A stretch of DNA of 64,000 nucleotides, taken from positions 434,001-498,000 of the forward strand of contig JAQFWX010000011.1 in the NCBI GenBank assembly GCA_027605045.1, read 5' to 3'. This stretch comes from Phallus indusiatus. Lineage: Eukaryota; Basidiomycota; Agaricomycetes; Phallales; Phallaceae. The translations under genes were made by a program, and so were the position numbers. Below are positions 9,701 to 17,521 of this stretch, piece after piece. Numbering within the stretch: position 1 is the first letter of the stretch; each line of letters opens with the position of its first letter. The notes beneath the pieces are model-generated. The model worked only from the letters and a program-made list of their open reading frames with translations. It ran no database searches and was not told the origin of the DNA.

Positions 9701-10779
9701 CACCAGCGTTTTGAATGGACGGTGATTTTCAGGTCTGGGACATGGGTTTCGATTGTAGCCCGGATAGCTGATTCAATGTGCTGTACCATTCCATTAAGGT
9801 CGTCTGTGGTTGCTATGGGTAGAGCTGGACTGGTTGTGAGTTTTCTTCCAAGTTCTTTGTGGAAGTTTTCCCAGTTGACCTTTCGGTAGTTTTTGCGTAC
9901 TTGAGGTGTTGAGCTCTGTGTGGTTAGTGAAATGTTGGTCAGGATCGGGTAGTGGTCGGTGGAGGCAGGCCTTAAGGTGGGTGCTGTATTGCACTGTGTA
10001 ATCTCGTTGAGTACCTTTGCTGAGCAAAAGACATTGTCAGGTCTAGTTTCGTTCTTCGTGGCCATAGCTTCAAGTGTTGGGATGTCCTTTGGCAGTGCCA
10101 TGCGCATGTCATATTCGCTGATGAGGTCCAGGAGCTTTTGTGCACGATCTAGGTTTGCCGTTGTGAAGAGGTGCCGGTTTCGTTCTTCGTCCCACATTGG
10201 GTGATGTCGATTGAAGTCTCCCAGCCACAAGCTGCGTAGATCTTCTTTTAGTACCAAGGTGCTTTGCTTGTGCCTGCGTAGTGTTCTATTTATGTCGTCC
10301 TCTTCATCCATCAGGATTCGGCGGCCCCCTGGCAGGTGGGTTATTCGTAGTCCCGGTAAGCGTACTGTCTTTTGCATGTGTTCAGCTAGCTTATTGATAG
10401 TGGTGTCACTTTCACCGTCTATGTAGACATTGATGATTTGCAGGGGACCCAGGGCAGTCTGCAGGATTATACCAACCATATCCGGTGAGGTGAAGGGTAT
10501 TTCTGTCCATGCCGCAGTGGAGATCTGTCGACTGATCATCAAGACCGCTCGTGTGTGGGCTGGGTTGTCGTGGTGTGTGTGCGGATAGATCAGATGCCAG
10601 GCACTGTTTGAGATAGTGAGGTTTGTGTGCGGGTTGATGTAGGGCTCTTGTATGGCGAGGAGGTGGTATCGGCGGGGGTTGGCGGCATGTAGGAGGTCAT
10701 TTTGGGCTGTTTTGCTTTTGTTGAGGTTCTGCTGCCATATTGATATCTCTGATAGGTTTGGTGTCTGCTTTTCACTCAT
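6709..10779 (-). CDS. LINE ORF2 polyprotein: endonuclease, reverse transcriptase, RNase H
   Basis: About 1,356 residues, uninterrupted. An apurinic-type endonuclease lies at about 10-280 (WQQNLNKS, AIQEPYINP near 43, LWLGDFNRHHPMWDEE near 188, STDHYPI near 274). Reverse transcriptase follows, with the catalytic FADDVAYLV near 737 and the PDDFPN/ GKTLPK-type blocks upstream. RNase H is at about 1030-1165 (YTDGSATGG, FEAELVGI, LDNKAAI, GHTGIAGNEAAD). A CCHC finger (CPKC...HFLLHC) sits near 1268. These nick the target, copy the RNA by target-primed reverse transcription and remove the template. I chose the start at 10779 because its ATG overlaps the ORF1 stop (ATGAGTGA); an in-frame ATG also exists at 10860. 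The protein may be active, but the element cannot supply intact ORF1. Confidence 0.9.
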   Translation of the reverse strand: MSEKQTPNLSEISIWQQNLNKSKTAQNDLLHAANPRRYHLLAIQEPYINPHTNLTISNSAWHLIYPHTHHDNPAHTRAVLMISRQISTAAWTEIPFTSPDMVGIILQTALGPLQIINVYIDGESDTTINKLAEHMQKTVRLPGLRITHLPGGRRILMDEEDDINRTLRRHKQSTLVLKEDLRSLWLGDFNRHHPMWDEERNRHLFTTANLDRAQKLLDLISEYDMRMALPKDIPTLEAMATKNETRPDNVFCSAKVLNEITQCNTAPTLRPASTDHYPILTNISLTTQSSTPQVRKNYRKVNWENFHKELGRKLTTSPALPIATTDDLNGMVQHIESAIRATIETHVPDLKITVHSKRWWNEDLTKARQKLRKLTRIHLQLRHTPSDPVHSEYRKARNEYPKLITKAQSDHWREWLERMDETDIWKANYLISSPPTDGTRPRIPPLETQTLHGTTITVQTDAEKAEVLRNTFFPKLSPTTIPEEEHTYPDPKFTFEPITDEQVSRIIRKLKPHKAVGPDDFPNAVVKECADLLIPYLVPVFNAMIELKTYPAHWKKSTVIVLRKPGRPNYANPNAYRPITLGKTLPKILSACVTETLLHQAEKHHILAHEQYGGRNGRSTVDALHRVVGFIKKAWRRGLVVAGFFLDVKAAFPSVTPGRLIHNMRMRGVPSEYTDYISETLNGRVTQLTFDDYVSDPLPIENGCDQGAPSSMFCYEVYNSPLVEVPQTGRNELGTGFADDVAYLVAAKDFHKANQRLRRMFDGPGGAREWAEAHTSTFELSKLKLVGFTRRRQRKKRKQPIRRPKLTLRDQEVKPSTTVKYLGIILDQELRFKEQQEHAYAKGLDWAMQLHRIARVKHGTAPTYVKRLYKAVVIPRVLYAASVWCQPIHKKQNAKRLTGSVGFARKLERIQRAAALATTGAMKTTPTESLNVHADLLPAQLLLNEMCQREAARIISLPPHHPLHGDAQAETHQRAHPTPIEALKCTFGWENENVEQVETLRKHPTWQHDFDINIAKDAEEGKAEDAAEPNALTIYTDGSATGGSVGAAAISYMDGIEMESWGYRLGKDTDHTVFEAELVGISLGIHAVGQTNVEKATIALDNKAAILACASRQPRPGHHIVKIINQQYEALREQRPNMRLTLRWVPGHTGIAGNEAADQRAKGATGGDVSHENSLPEQLREDLPRSVTTLKETYRKLLVDQHISSFRRTERYRRLKAIDETAPSRHFWKMSRDLERRRASTLIQLRTGHAPLNAHLHRIQRSESPTCPKCAARNETVIHFLLHCPAHRVARGVMRKALPYYLFNIRGLLNNERSFHALWTFLDSTGRLAQQFGALATGNSTHARRTAKNVRTRTRC

Positions 10780-11854
10780 CCAATGGATGGTTTGGGGTGG
10801 TGTCGGCTGCCCAGAACTCGTCCAACTTTGCTTGCCGGGATATTCTTCCACCAAACTCATCAGTAGCAGCTTCAGTCTGCTGTTGGTCTACTGGGGCCAT
10901 CATCAGTGTAGGAGAGGAGGGGAACTCGAGTGGTGAGTCTGATCTGTCTTGGATGACTTCTTCTACTGGTTGACTGGTGCTTCCTGGTGACGATTGCGGT
11001 GGATGGCTTCGGCGTGCTGCATGTGATTTGGGTGTTGGGCTTTTCATCAGGCTTGTGATTGGGATCTCCATTGTGCCATCATTCCGTTCCCATGACCCCG
11101 GTTGGCCCTGTAAAGGAAAGTACCTGAAGTCATTCTCTGGCGTTTTAGCATTGAGGTCATTGACAGCCTTCAGATAAATTGGGCATTTCCTATCCCATGC
11201 TGCATGACCATTGACTTTGCAGTTAGCGCAGTAGTATTGCGCACTGTTTTTTATAGGGCATTGACTTGTTCTGTGGAATTCCCGGCACTGGCCGCACTGG
11301 TCATGGAGTTGCTTGCAGTGTATAGCCAGGTGGTGGGATGGAACAGCCTGGCATTTTAGGCATCGTAGGGGTTCTATTTGTTTCTTCCGCACCTCAACCC
11401 TATTACCATGGATGACTAGACCGTGTCGGATTGCTTCATTAGCTGCCTTTGGGTCCGCAAAGTCGAGGAGTAAGTGGGCTGTCCTTTGGCCAGGTCGCCT
11501 CCTTTTGACTGGTTTCAACCATGTTGACCTCTGGATAGTGTTCTCCGGGAGTTCATTTTCGTTTTCTACCTTGCGGATCTCTGAGGATTCAGCATCATTG
11601 AAGGTGACTGGTGTTAGCTCGGCAATAACTGGGAAGAACTTGGGTCGCATGTCCATCAGGCCCCCAAATCCGTTAAGGAAGTCATTCTTCTGGGTTGTCT
11701 GACTTAGCCACTGCAGCACACTTGGATCATTCAGCTCGTAGGTGATTGTGCCTGACTTAGCTTTCCGTGCACTAAGGAACCTTGGGGTGACTTGGCAGGA
11801 TGACGTGTCCATCTTTTCCAGGGCGAGGCGGGCCTTTTCCAGAATTTCCGCATC

Positions 11855-11859
11855 TGAGA
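11855..11859. repeat. LTR target-site duplication (TGAGA), left copy
   Basis: TGAGA directly borders the LTR terminus TGTTAGGG and is repeated at 12256-12260. Confidence 0.85.
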
Positions 11860-12255
11860 TGTTAGGGCACGACCGTTCAGCGATAAGACTTAAGGATCGG
11901 ACTGCTACTATAACCCAGTAACCCAGTCTATAATAGCGCAAGGAACTACTCATGCGCGCACAGTTGTATATATACATGATTACGCTATCTCTAACCAATA
12001 GCTATCAGGTGCATTATCTACCAATAGGAAGAGCGGTAGTCGAGGACAATACGGATGACATAGAGAAAGAGGGAGATAGGGCAGAATGGAGCGAACGGAG
12101 AAACGGGGAGAGTTCGGGAGAATACGCGGGGGATAAGTACGGACCGGTATACCGGGTACCGTATGACCGACGTAGAGCGCGTAGGCATCTAAGTAGGTTA
12201 TACTATACTACGCTAATATACTAGAGTGACCATTAACCCGGGACGTACCCTGACA
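11860..12255 (-). mobile_element. solo LTR nested in the LINE
   Basis: A 396-bp unit that starts TGTCAGGG and ends CCCTAACA on the minus strand, so it has TG...CA termini forming a near-perfect 8-bp inverted repeat (one mismatch). It is flanked by a 5-bp duplication. It contains a TATATATA box near 11968-11976 and no coding sequence. These are the marks of a solo LTR left by recombination between the two LTRs of a Gypsy- or Copia-type element. Orientation is inferred from the position of the TATA sequence in the 3' part. The superfamily cannot be told from the LTR alone. Confidence 0.85.
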
Positions 12256-12260
12256 TGAGA
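12256..12260. repeat. LTR target-site duplication (TGAGA), right copy
   Basis: Second copy of the 5-bp duplication that borders the solo LTR terminus CCCTGACA. Confidence 0.85.
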
Positions 12261-13033
12261 GGTCTTTTGTTGGATCATGCTGGAGCCCGGGGGTGGGTTT
12301 CAAGGTAAGAAGTCTTGCATTCTGTTCACAATGCTCAGCAGCATGACTGCTCTGTCGGGTTGTCTTTGCTTGTGACAACAGTGCCTGTACATAGGTGTTC
12401 GGTCCTTTGCTGGTTGCAAGTTGACTTGACTTCTTCCATTCCTTGACACTCTCGGCAAGGCTTCTTTGTAGGTCAGATTGCACAGCGTGGATTTCTTGGT
12501 GAACTGATTCCTTTGTTTCGTTCAGTGTCTTCGTGAAGAATTCTTTGACCGATTCTAGTTGTTCGCTGTGTCTCTGTTGGCTAAGACTTTCGTAGACTGA
12601 GAATATGACATATGCAAATGCGTGGATCCCCTCTCTGAACTGATCCAGTGTGCCAGCCATCTGTGCCAGGTCGTGCAATGCGGTTGTGAGTGTCGGGATA
12701 TCGGGTTGGCCTTCTGGTATTGCGTGGTGGTCAGTTATCCATTGCATTCCTGTTTTGACGTCTATGACACGGGAGTTTTTTGGTTTGTGCAGGTCGTCAT
12801 TGTTTCTCGGTCTCAGTGTCCGTCCGGGTGTGGGCCTCAGATTTGTTCGGGATGATTGGGAACCCCCAGGGGGTTCGGACATGGTTCGAAGTAGTTTGGT
12901 AGGGTTATAGATAGATAGATCGACAAGAGATATTAAGCTAGAAGCTATATACACGACTTTTTTCACTGATTTTTTCGCCTTCCCAGACCGTGGGAAAAAA
13001 TCTTGAGGTGATAGTAAGAAGTAAAGCCGCGTC

Positions 13034-13048
13034 CCCGATTGCAACCTT
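13034..13048. repeat. LINE target-site duplication, 5' copy
   Basis: CCCGATTGCAACCTT, identical to 6495-6509. On the minus strand it encodes RLQSG within the interrupted gene. Confidence 0.9.
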
Positions 13049-13413
13049 TGTAGCATATCGGGAACGGACCAATTCAGCTCAAAACCGTGCGTAGTGTCAA
13101 CAACGGCGAGCGTTTCTGAGAGAAATGAGGGCAGTCTTAAGCCATGTCTGATCTCCATGTGTGTATGTGTCGCACGAGCAAGCCTACGACGAGGTAAAAG
13201 GAGTCTTAAGGAGTCTGCCCGTCGAATTCGGTCAAAGTAGTTGTTAAAACCTTTCTCAGCGCATGCTAAGTACCATTCATCTCGAACATCTGGAGTTGGA
13301 GGTAGTTCGTCGAGATAGGTTTGTAGCAAAAGATGTCGCGTGCTGGTTTTTGACTGCTCGTCCGCTTGTGTCGAGTGGAGAATGATCGAGGTCGGGAGTG
13401 TTTTGTACCCCAT
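13034..13413 (-). pseudogene. unknown gene family U, 5' half of LINE-split copy
   Basis: The frame starts at the ATG at 13413 (MGYKTLPTS) and is open to the duplicated site at 13048-13034, where the LINE interrupts it. About 126 codons precede the LINE. Blocks shared with the paralogue at 4739-5442 include the LLLQTYLDELPPTPDVRD region, YLACAEKGFNNYF, HGLRLPSF and FELNWSVPD. The middle is Arg-rich (RLLLPRRRLARATHTH). The frame also reads without a stop into the LINE 5' UTR and ORF1, so a host-LINE fusion transcript could be translated from this ATG. That frame continuity looks accidental. The family is unrecognised. Confidence 0.6.
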
Positions 13414-14689
13414 TCAGAAATCATAAAATTCGACGACAGGACCTATGGGTAAATTTGTTCTTTTACGAGCCTCGATAGATTCGCGAATAGCGTCTACAAT
13501 GCATGGTGTTATCTGTTAACGACGAGAGGCCAACATGATACGGTCAATCTTAATCAAGGAAGGTTTGACTCAAAGTGAGCTTAAATTCTGTCGACAGTCC
13601 TTTTTAATTACTTACTAAATCTAAAATTTCCATTGTGAAGTCACGACAAGACTTGGCCTTGTCGAGGTTTTCTGCGAGATCATGGAAGGAACAGGTGCGG
13701 GACGAGGGCCGGTAAGAATCCACCTTCGTTTTATAAGTTCGATATTCAGTGAATGTGCAGGTAACAATGACTAGAATTACGGCAATATATACAAAAATCA
13801 TAGGGATAGGATAAAGACCACAAAACGACGGTGAATGTCCAGATAATGAAAAAGGTCAAGAGTCATCATAGGGAGTACTACTGACTCGGACAGGGACAAT
13901 GAAATTGGCCACACAAGCGCCCAAATCTCCAAATTATTCTTCTCCCATGAGACTCTTTCAGGATACGAGCCCTGTGTTCATGATTGCTAGCAGCGTGTCC
14001 GATAGTCCTGGGATCCGAATAAATCTCGTAGTCTTTTCCGCCCTGTACCAAAACCGATCAAGTTATATATACATCGCATAATCAACTCCGAGTCGACCAG
14101 AAGTATATTGTATATTGTGCCACTTCAAATGTTGACGACGACTGTGGTTTGAAGGCAGTCCGAAAGCAGAGAAGGTGCCGTTCCGGGCACCAATGCCTTG
14201 AGCTCACGGGCGCCAGAGCACACTGCAGGTTGCTCTCTCCGTCATCGCACTCAAACTGCCACTGCCACCCATGGTTAAAGTCAGCAGCCAATGAGACGCG
14301 TTGAACGCGAGTTCGCTGCGCCTTCAAGCTTCAGCGCTTAAACATTTAGTATGACGCGCCAACTGGGATTTGACTGGTCCAGTCTGGCGTCATAAATTGT
14401 AAAGGTAAATTGACACAGACCAGCATTTTCAGCTTATTTATATTGTTAAGTCCATGCATCAAGGTCGTGTGGTTGTAGGCAGAAGACGATAAGCGAGTGG
14501 ATTAATTGTCCAAAGTGGTTGAGGGACAAAAGTTAAGTAACGCGTTAATTGATTGAGGCACTCAGGGCGTCCTTCTCAGCGCGCGTGGGCTCACGACGAA
14601 GTTACAGCGACATCGGAGTTTCGGTGAATATTTCCATATTCTCGTTTTTACCAACTACTCGTCGCTCTTTTTGTGTACATATCATTTTG
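13414..14689. other. gene-poor stretch with a possible short relic
   Basis: I see no convincing gene. A minus-strand frame at 13801-13604 begins with a hydrophobic segment (MIFVYIAVILVIVTC) and ends next to a GTAAGT-like donor, so it could be an exon remnant. An 81-codon minus frame at 14327-14082 has no recognisable features. There is no repeat boundary or RNA gene that I can identify. Confidence 0.3.
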
Positions 14690-14988
14690 TCATAACACCA
14701 TAAGCTCCCAAGCCTTTGCGCGTCGTTTATCGTACTTGTCTGATCTCTCTAGTAGATCTGCTCGAATTGGGGGGCGAAACAGGCGAGGCAGGTCCACCCG
14801 AACTAAACGACTCACGAGTCGACCAGTTTCGTCGATTTCCTTCGTTACTGTGGTTATAACACTCTGGCAGCTACTTATTTCATCGTGATCCTCTATCCAA
14901 GCCTCGCGTGGATAGTAAAGGATGAGGTCGTTCAACCCAGAGCCGTGTGGATGATGGGCCACGCCATCCCCGCAGCCGTAGACCGTGT
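14690..14988 (-). CDS. unrecognised open frame, possible exon remnant
   Basis: About 99 codons are open on the minus strand from 14988, with an internal Met at 14962. Content looks protein-like: a Gly/His-rich start (VYGCGDGVAHHPHGSGLND), an acidic middle and a basic C-terminal third (RLVRVDLPRLFRPPIRADLL). I do not recognise a family. It sits among relics and may be a fragment of a decayed gene rather than a complete one. Confidence 0.3.
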
Positions 14989-15239
14989 CAAGGTCTGTTG
15001 CTTGTGCAGGTTGGGTTCTCTTCTTAGCACAAATGCTATTCTAAGTGACTGATCTTTTCATAATACAGGAGACAACGCGTCCTCCCCCCCCAAACGAGGA
15101 ACAAGGAGGAGCGTCATCCCTCAAGGCCTCATCCCTCCTTGGGACTTGGAGGAAGAACGGGCTGGATTCCTTCGGCGAGAGTGAGCTTCTAAAGTATTTT
15201 GTTATGCCAACACATTTGGAAAACCATGCATCTAACAGT

Positions 15240-15420
15240 TCTTTCCTGCGCCGCCGTCAGCAATCTACACGGCCACAATCACCCCCGCCCCTACAACACC
15301 AACCAATACCACAACCACCCCCAATACCAGAACCGACCCCAATACTGCAACCACCCCCAATACCCCGACCTCCCACCATTACGATAACCACTACGATAAC
15401 AATCACAAGAACATTTGGTA
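15240..15420. repeat. imperfect CCA/AAC-rich low-complexity repeat
   Basis: Degenerate units such as CCAATACCACAACCACCCC recur across about 180 bp, ending in ACGATAACCACTACGATAACAATC. All plus frames give Pro-, Thr- or Asn-rich sequence, as expected of a microsatellite-like tract. It may be the remnant of a Pro/Thr linker but nothing flanking supports a gene. The neighbouring 14989-15239 holds nothing I can identify. Confidence 0.6.
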
Positions 15421-15479
15421 CTTAAAGTCATCGATATTAATCTCACGCGTATTCCCCGTAGAAAACAACATGCTTACAC

Positions 15480-15752
15480 AACGCTAACGCTTCCTAATGA
15501 GAAGGGTTCTCCGTCATGTCTATCAATTGTTGTATAAATACCGTGCTTTTCGTAGTATTCATCTTCTCCTCAGTTATTCATTATTACTGAGGAGTAAGTG
15601 TTTATTGTTTTGTTCATTTTATGATTTTTAACTTCATTTTGTAACGTCTTCTTTCTAAGGTCTGTATAATACATCTAGTTATTCATTAATACTAAGGAAG
15701 CGTCCTCGTTCTAAGTTGTCCGCATTATGTCTGCTAATTAACATCCCCGACT
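15480..15752 (+). mobile_element. possible degraded LTR remnant
   Basis: A TATAAATA sequence (15533-15540) is followed by TCCTCAGT...ACTGAGGA, an 8-bp inverted repeat at 15567-15593. A related motif recurs at 15676-15700 (AGTTATTCATTAATACTAAGGA). T-rich spacing and the TTAACA end near 15751 resemble fungal LTRs. I could not find a target-site duplication, and the 5' terminus is uncertain. Confidence 0.3.
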
Positions 15753-15775
15753 CCGAGAATTGAATTGGGACGTAG

Positions 15776-17295
15776 CTTACATTGGCCAAGTAAACTAGAC
15801 AAATGTAGAAAACGGTTCAAGCCGTCAAACAATCCATATTCTCTGGAAGCTGTATGTTCCGCTAGCACAAAAGCTGCACCAAACAGAAATTAGAATGAAA
15901 ATCTTTTCGTAGACACCTGGTCACAATACGGAGGTCATTGTCTTATAATAAAGAATCAATCTAATAGCCTAATTTTCGAATAAGCTACTAGTAAAGCACG
16001 ATAAAAACAATGTCAACAGAACGCTAAAATTGATTATCTGCAAGAAGCGACATATCGGGGAACACGCAACCTATAAATTAAATGTAAGTTATGTTGTATA
16101 TGAAATAAAACGACTGGTTCAACTACCTGGAATGATCCAGGATTGGAACTTTGCGGCAGTCGTATATTTCAATTTTGCGTTGTTTATAATTATCCGCAAC
16201 TAGTGAGTTCCTGGAAATTATTGTGAAAATGATACAACCTATTAAGTATCAACGCCCTGAAGAGTGTAAGGCATAATGACATCTTACAAGAGTAAATGTC
16301 ATTGACGACGGCTTGTACAAACATACCTCCAACGCACCGGACAGTATATCCACGTCGTCACTATCCCTCATGGCCAACATCTGTTTTATCAGGTTAACGG
16401 ATTCTGGGGGTGCGCCGGTTAGAGGGTTCCGACTATGAGCCAGCGCCGCTGCAAGTTCCAAATAATTTGTAGCAAAAAACCGTAGACATTTCATGGCTAA
16501 TAGCCCGCACATTAGGGAGCGTGAGTGATTGAGACTGGAATGGGGTTGTCCTCTGCCAGATGCCGAAATGTGCTCGGACAGCGAGACAGGCATAAACCAG
16601 AGCTAGATTTCTTTATCTTCCGTAATTTAACACCAAAGGTCTGATTATAGTGAAGTTTACGTCAGAAGCAGTTAGCTGTCTAGTAATGAGAGCGTAGTGT
16701 CGTCAACAGCAACTCAGCCTTCCAGTCAACTGTGTAATGATCCTTTCCGTCATACTCCTGACATGGCGCACTCGCAACAATATTACTGACATCGACCCCA
16801 GTGAGGAAACATCTTCTCGGGGTCTCTTACCCAGTCAATCCACTGCTCGATCTCGCGACGCGCCTTCTCGCCATCCGTTTCAACATACTTGACAGAAGCC
16901 AATGTTAATACGGTGTCAACCGATAGTTATAAAGGATGAATATGGAGCCAATCTGCTCGATTTTCCAAAGGGCAAGTTTCGTACATATGTTTTCCTAGCT
17001 AGAGCAATGATTAACCCGCGTCAACGAGAAATAACCAAAAATGGCATCTTTTTTTTAAATATATGGATGAGCGGATATACTCATGTCGACGTGAAATGAG
17101 TTTCGGAGAGACTAGATCCATCTTGTGAGAAGAACTTGCCGCCGAGAAAGGTGGTCATGAACTTGGACTACGACAGCGATTGAGTGAACTTGTGGAAAGC
17201 GCGTGTGTTTATGCACGCGTCCGCGTCATACGTGACAGGCTGGCGCGTGGCCGGACTCAGAGTAGAATGGGCAATGCAAAACATATTCTTATTGA
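15776..17295 (-). pseudogene. YVC1-like TRP cation channel relic, copy B
   Basis: Clear homologue in direct orientation of the 3028-4527 part of copy A, from CTTACATTGGCCA through the shared end AACATATTCTTATTGA. It keeps the N-terminal cytosolic blocks (SLNHSRSLMCGLLAMKC, LAAALAHSRNPLTGAPP, VVNDIYS near 16309-16289). It lacks copy A's 84-nt insert near 3590-3673 at a CAAG microhomology. The donor there reads GTATGT, so the difference may lie within an intron. A 158-bp block at 16741-16898 is absent from copy A. Small indels break the frame (for example around 16540-16580). The pore region seen in copy A is missing because homology stops at 15776. It cannot encode a channel. Confidence 0.6.
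16741..16898 (-). other. 158-bp segment unique to copy B, exon-like
   Basis: Absent from the otherwise collinear copy A. On the minus strand it opens with about 20 codons of well-formed charged sequence (VKYVETDGEKARREIEQW) and then a GTAAGA donor-like site. It could be an original exon lost from copy A or a captured fragment. I cannot identify the source gene. Confidence 0.35.
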
Positions 17296-17521
17296 GGGTA
17301 TAATTAAAATGGCTACGTGAGACAGATGCATGCCACGTCTTATCTCAGTTATGCAAGCAGGGATGAAGAAAAAAGAGCTACATAAGAGTCAAACCACGGA
17401 AACGAACGATAAAAGAGAGGGTTGACAAATAAAAAAGAGGGAATATTGATATTGCGAGAGAAATATCAGAAGAATAGCAGAAAAAGTCATTATGGATCAT
17501 GCAGTTAATGTTCATTGGTCA

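Larger units (their letters stand above)
10772..12882 (-). pseudogene. LINE ORF1 (gag-like, zinc knuckles) split by a solo LTR
   Basis: The 5' part runs from the ATG at 12882 (MSEPPGGSQ...) to the LTR junction at 12256, about 209 codons, with a helical Gln/Glu-rich segment (EQLESVKEFFTKTLNETKES). The 3' part resumes at 11854 with DAEILEKARLALEKM and continues 361 codons to the TGA at 10772. It contains an RRM-like region (HLLLDFADPKAANEAIRHGL) and three Cys/His knuckles (CLKCQAV...HC, CGQCREFHRTSQC, YCANCKVNGHAAWDRKC) that would bind element RNA. Removing the 396-bp LTR and one 5-bp duplicate joins the parts in frame, so the LTR is the only disruption. Its stop codon overlaps the ORF2 start. 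Confidence 0.85.
6510..13033 (-). mobile_element. full-length LINE (Tad1/I-like) inserted in family U gene
   Basis: A non-LTR retrotransposon of 6,524 bp, including a nested LTR of 396 bp plus one 5-bp duplicated site. Order on the minus strand: 5' UTR of about 150 nt (13033-12883), ORF1 (gag-like, zinc knuckles), ORF2 (endonuclease, reverse transcriptase, RNase H, zinc finger), 3' UTR of about 200 nt (6708-6510) ending in a short ATCATC tail rather than poly(A). A perfect 15-bp target-site duplication flanks it. ORF2 is open over its whole length, and ORF1 is broken only by the solo LTR. The identical duplications and intact ORF2 point to a fairly recent insertion. Clade placement (Tad1-like, with RNase H) is inferred from domain order. 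Confidence 0.92.

Noticed and set aside
15045..15425. 126-codon Pro-rich plus-strand frame
   Set aside because: The Pro content comes from the CCA-rich repeat, all three frames give similar low-complexity peptides, and nothing supports a start or domain.
3028..17295. The 1.5-kb direct repeats (3028-4527 and 15776-17295) as LTRs of one large element
   Set aside because: They contain YVC1-like exon blocks rather than promoter-type LTR sequence, lack TG...CA ends and a target-site duplication, and differ by large indels.
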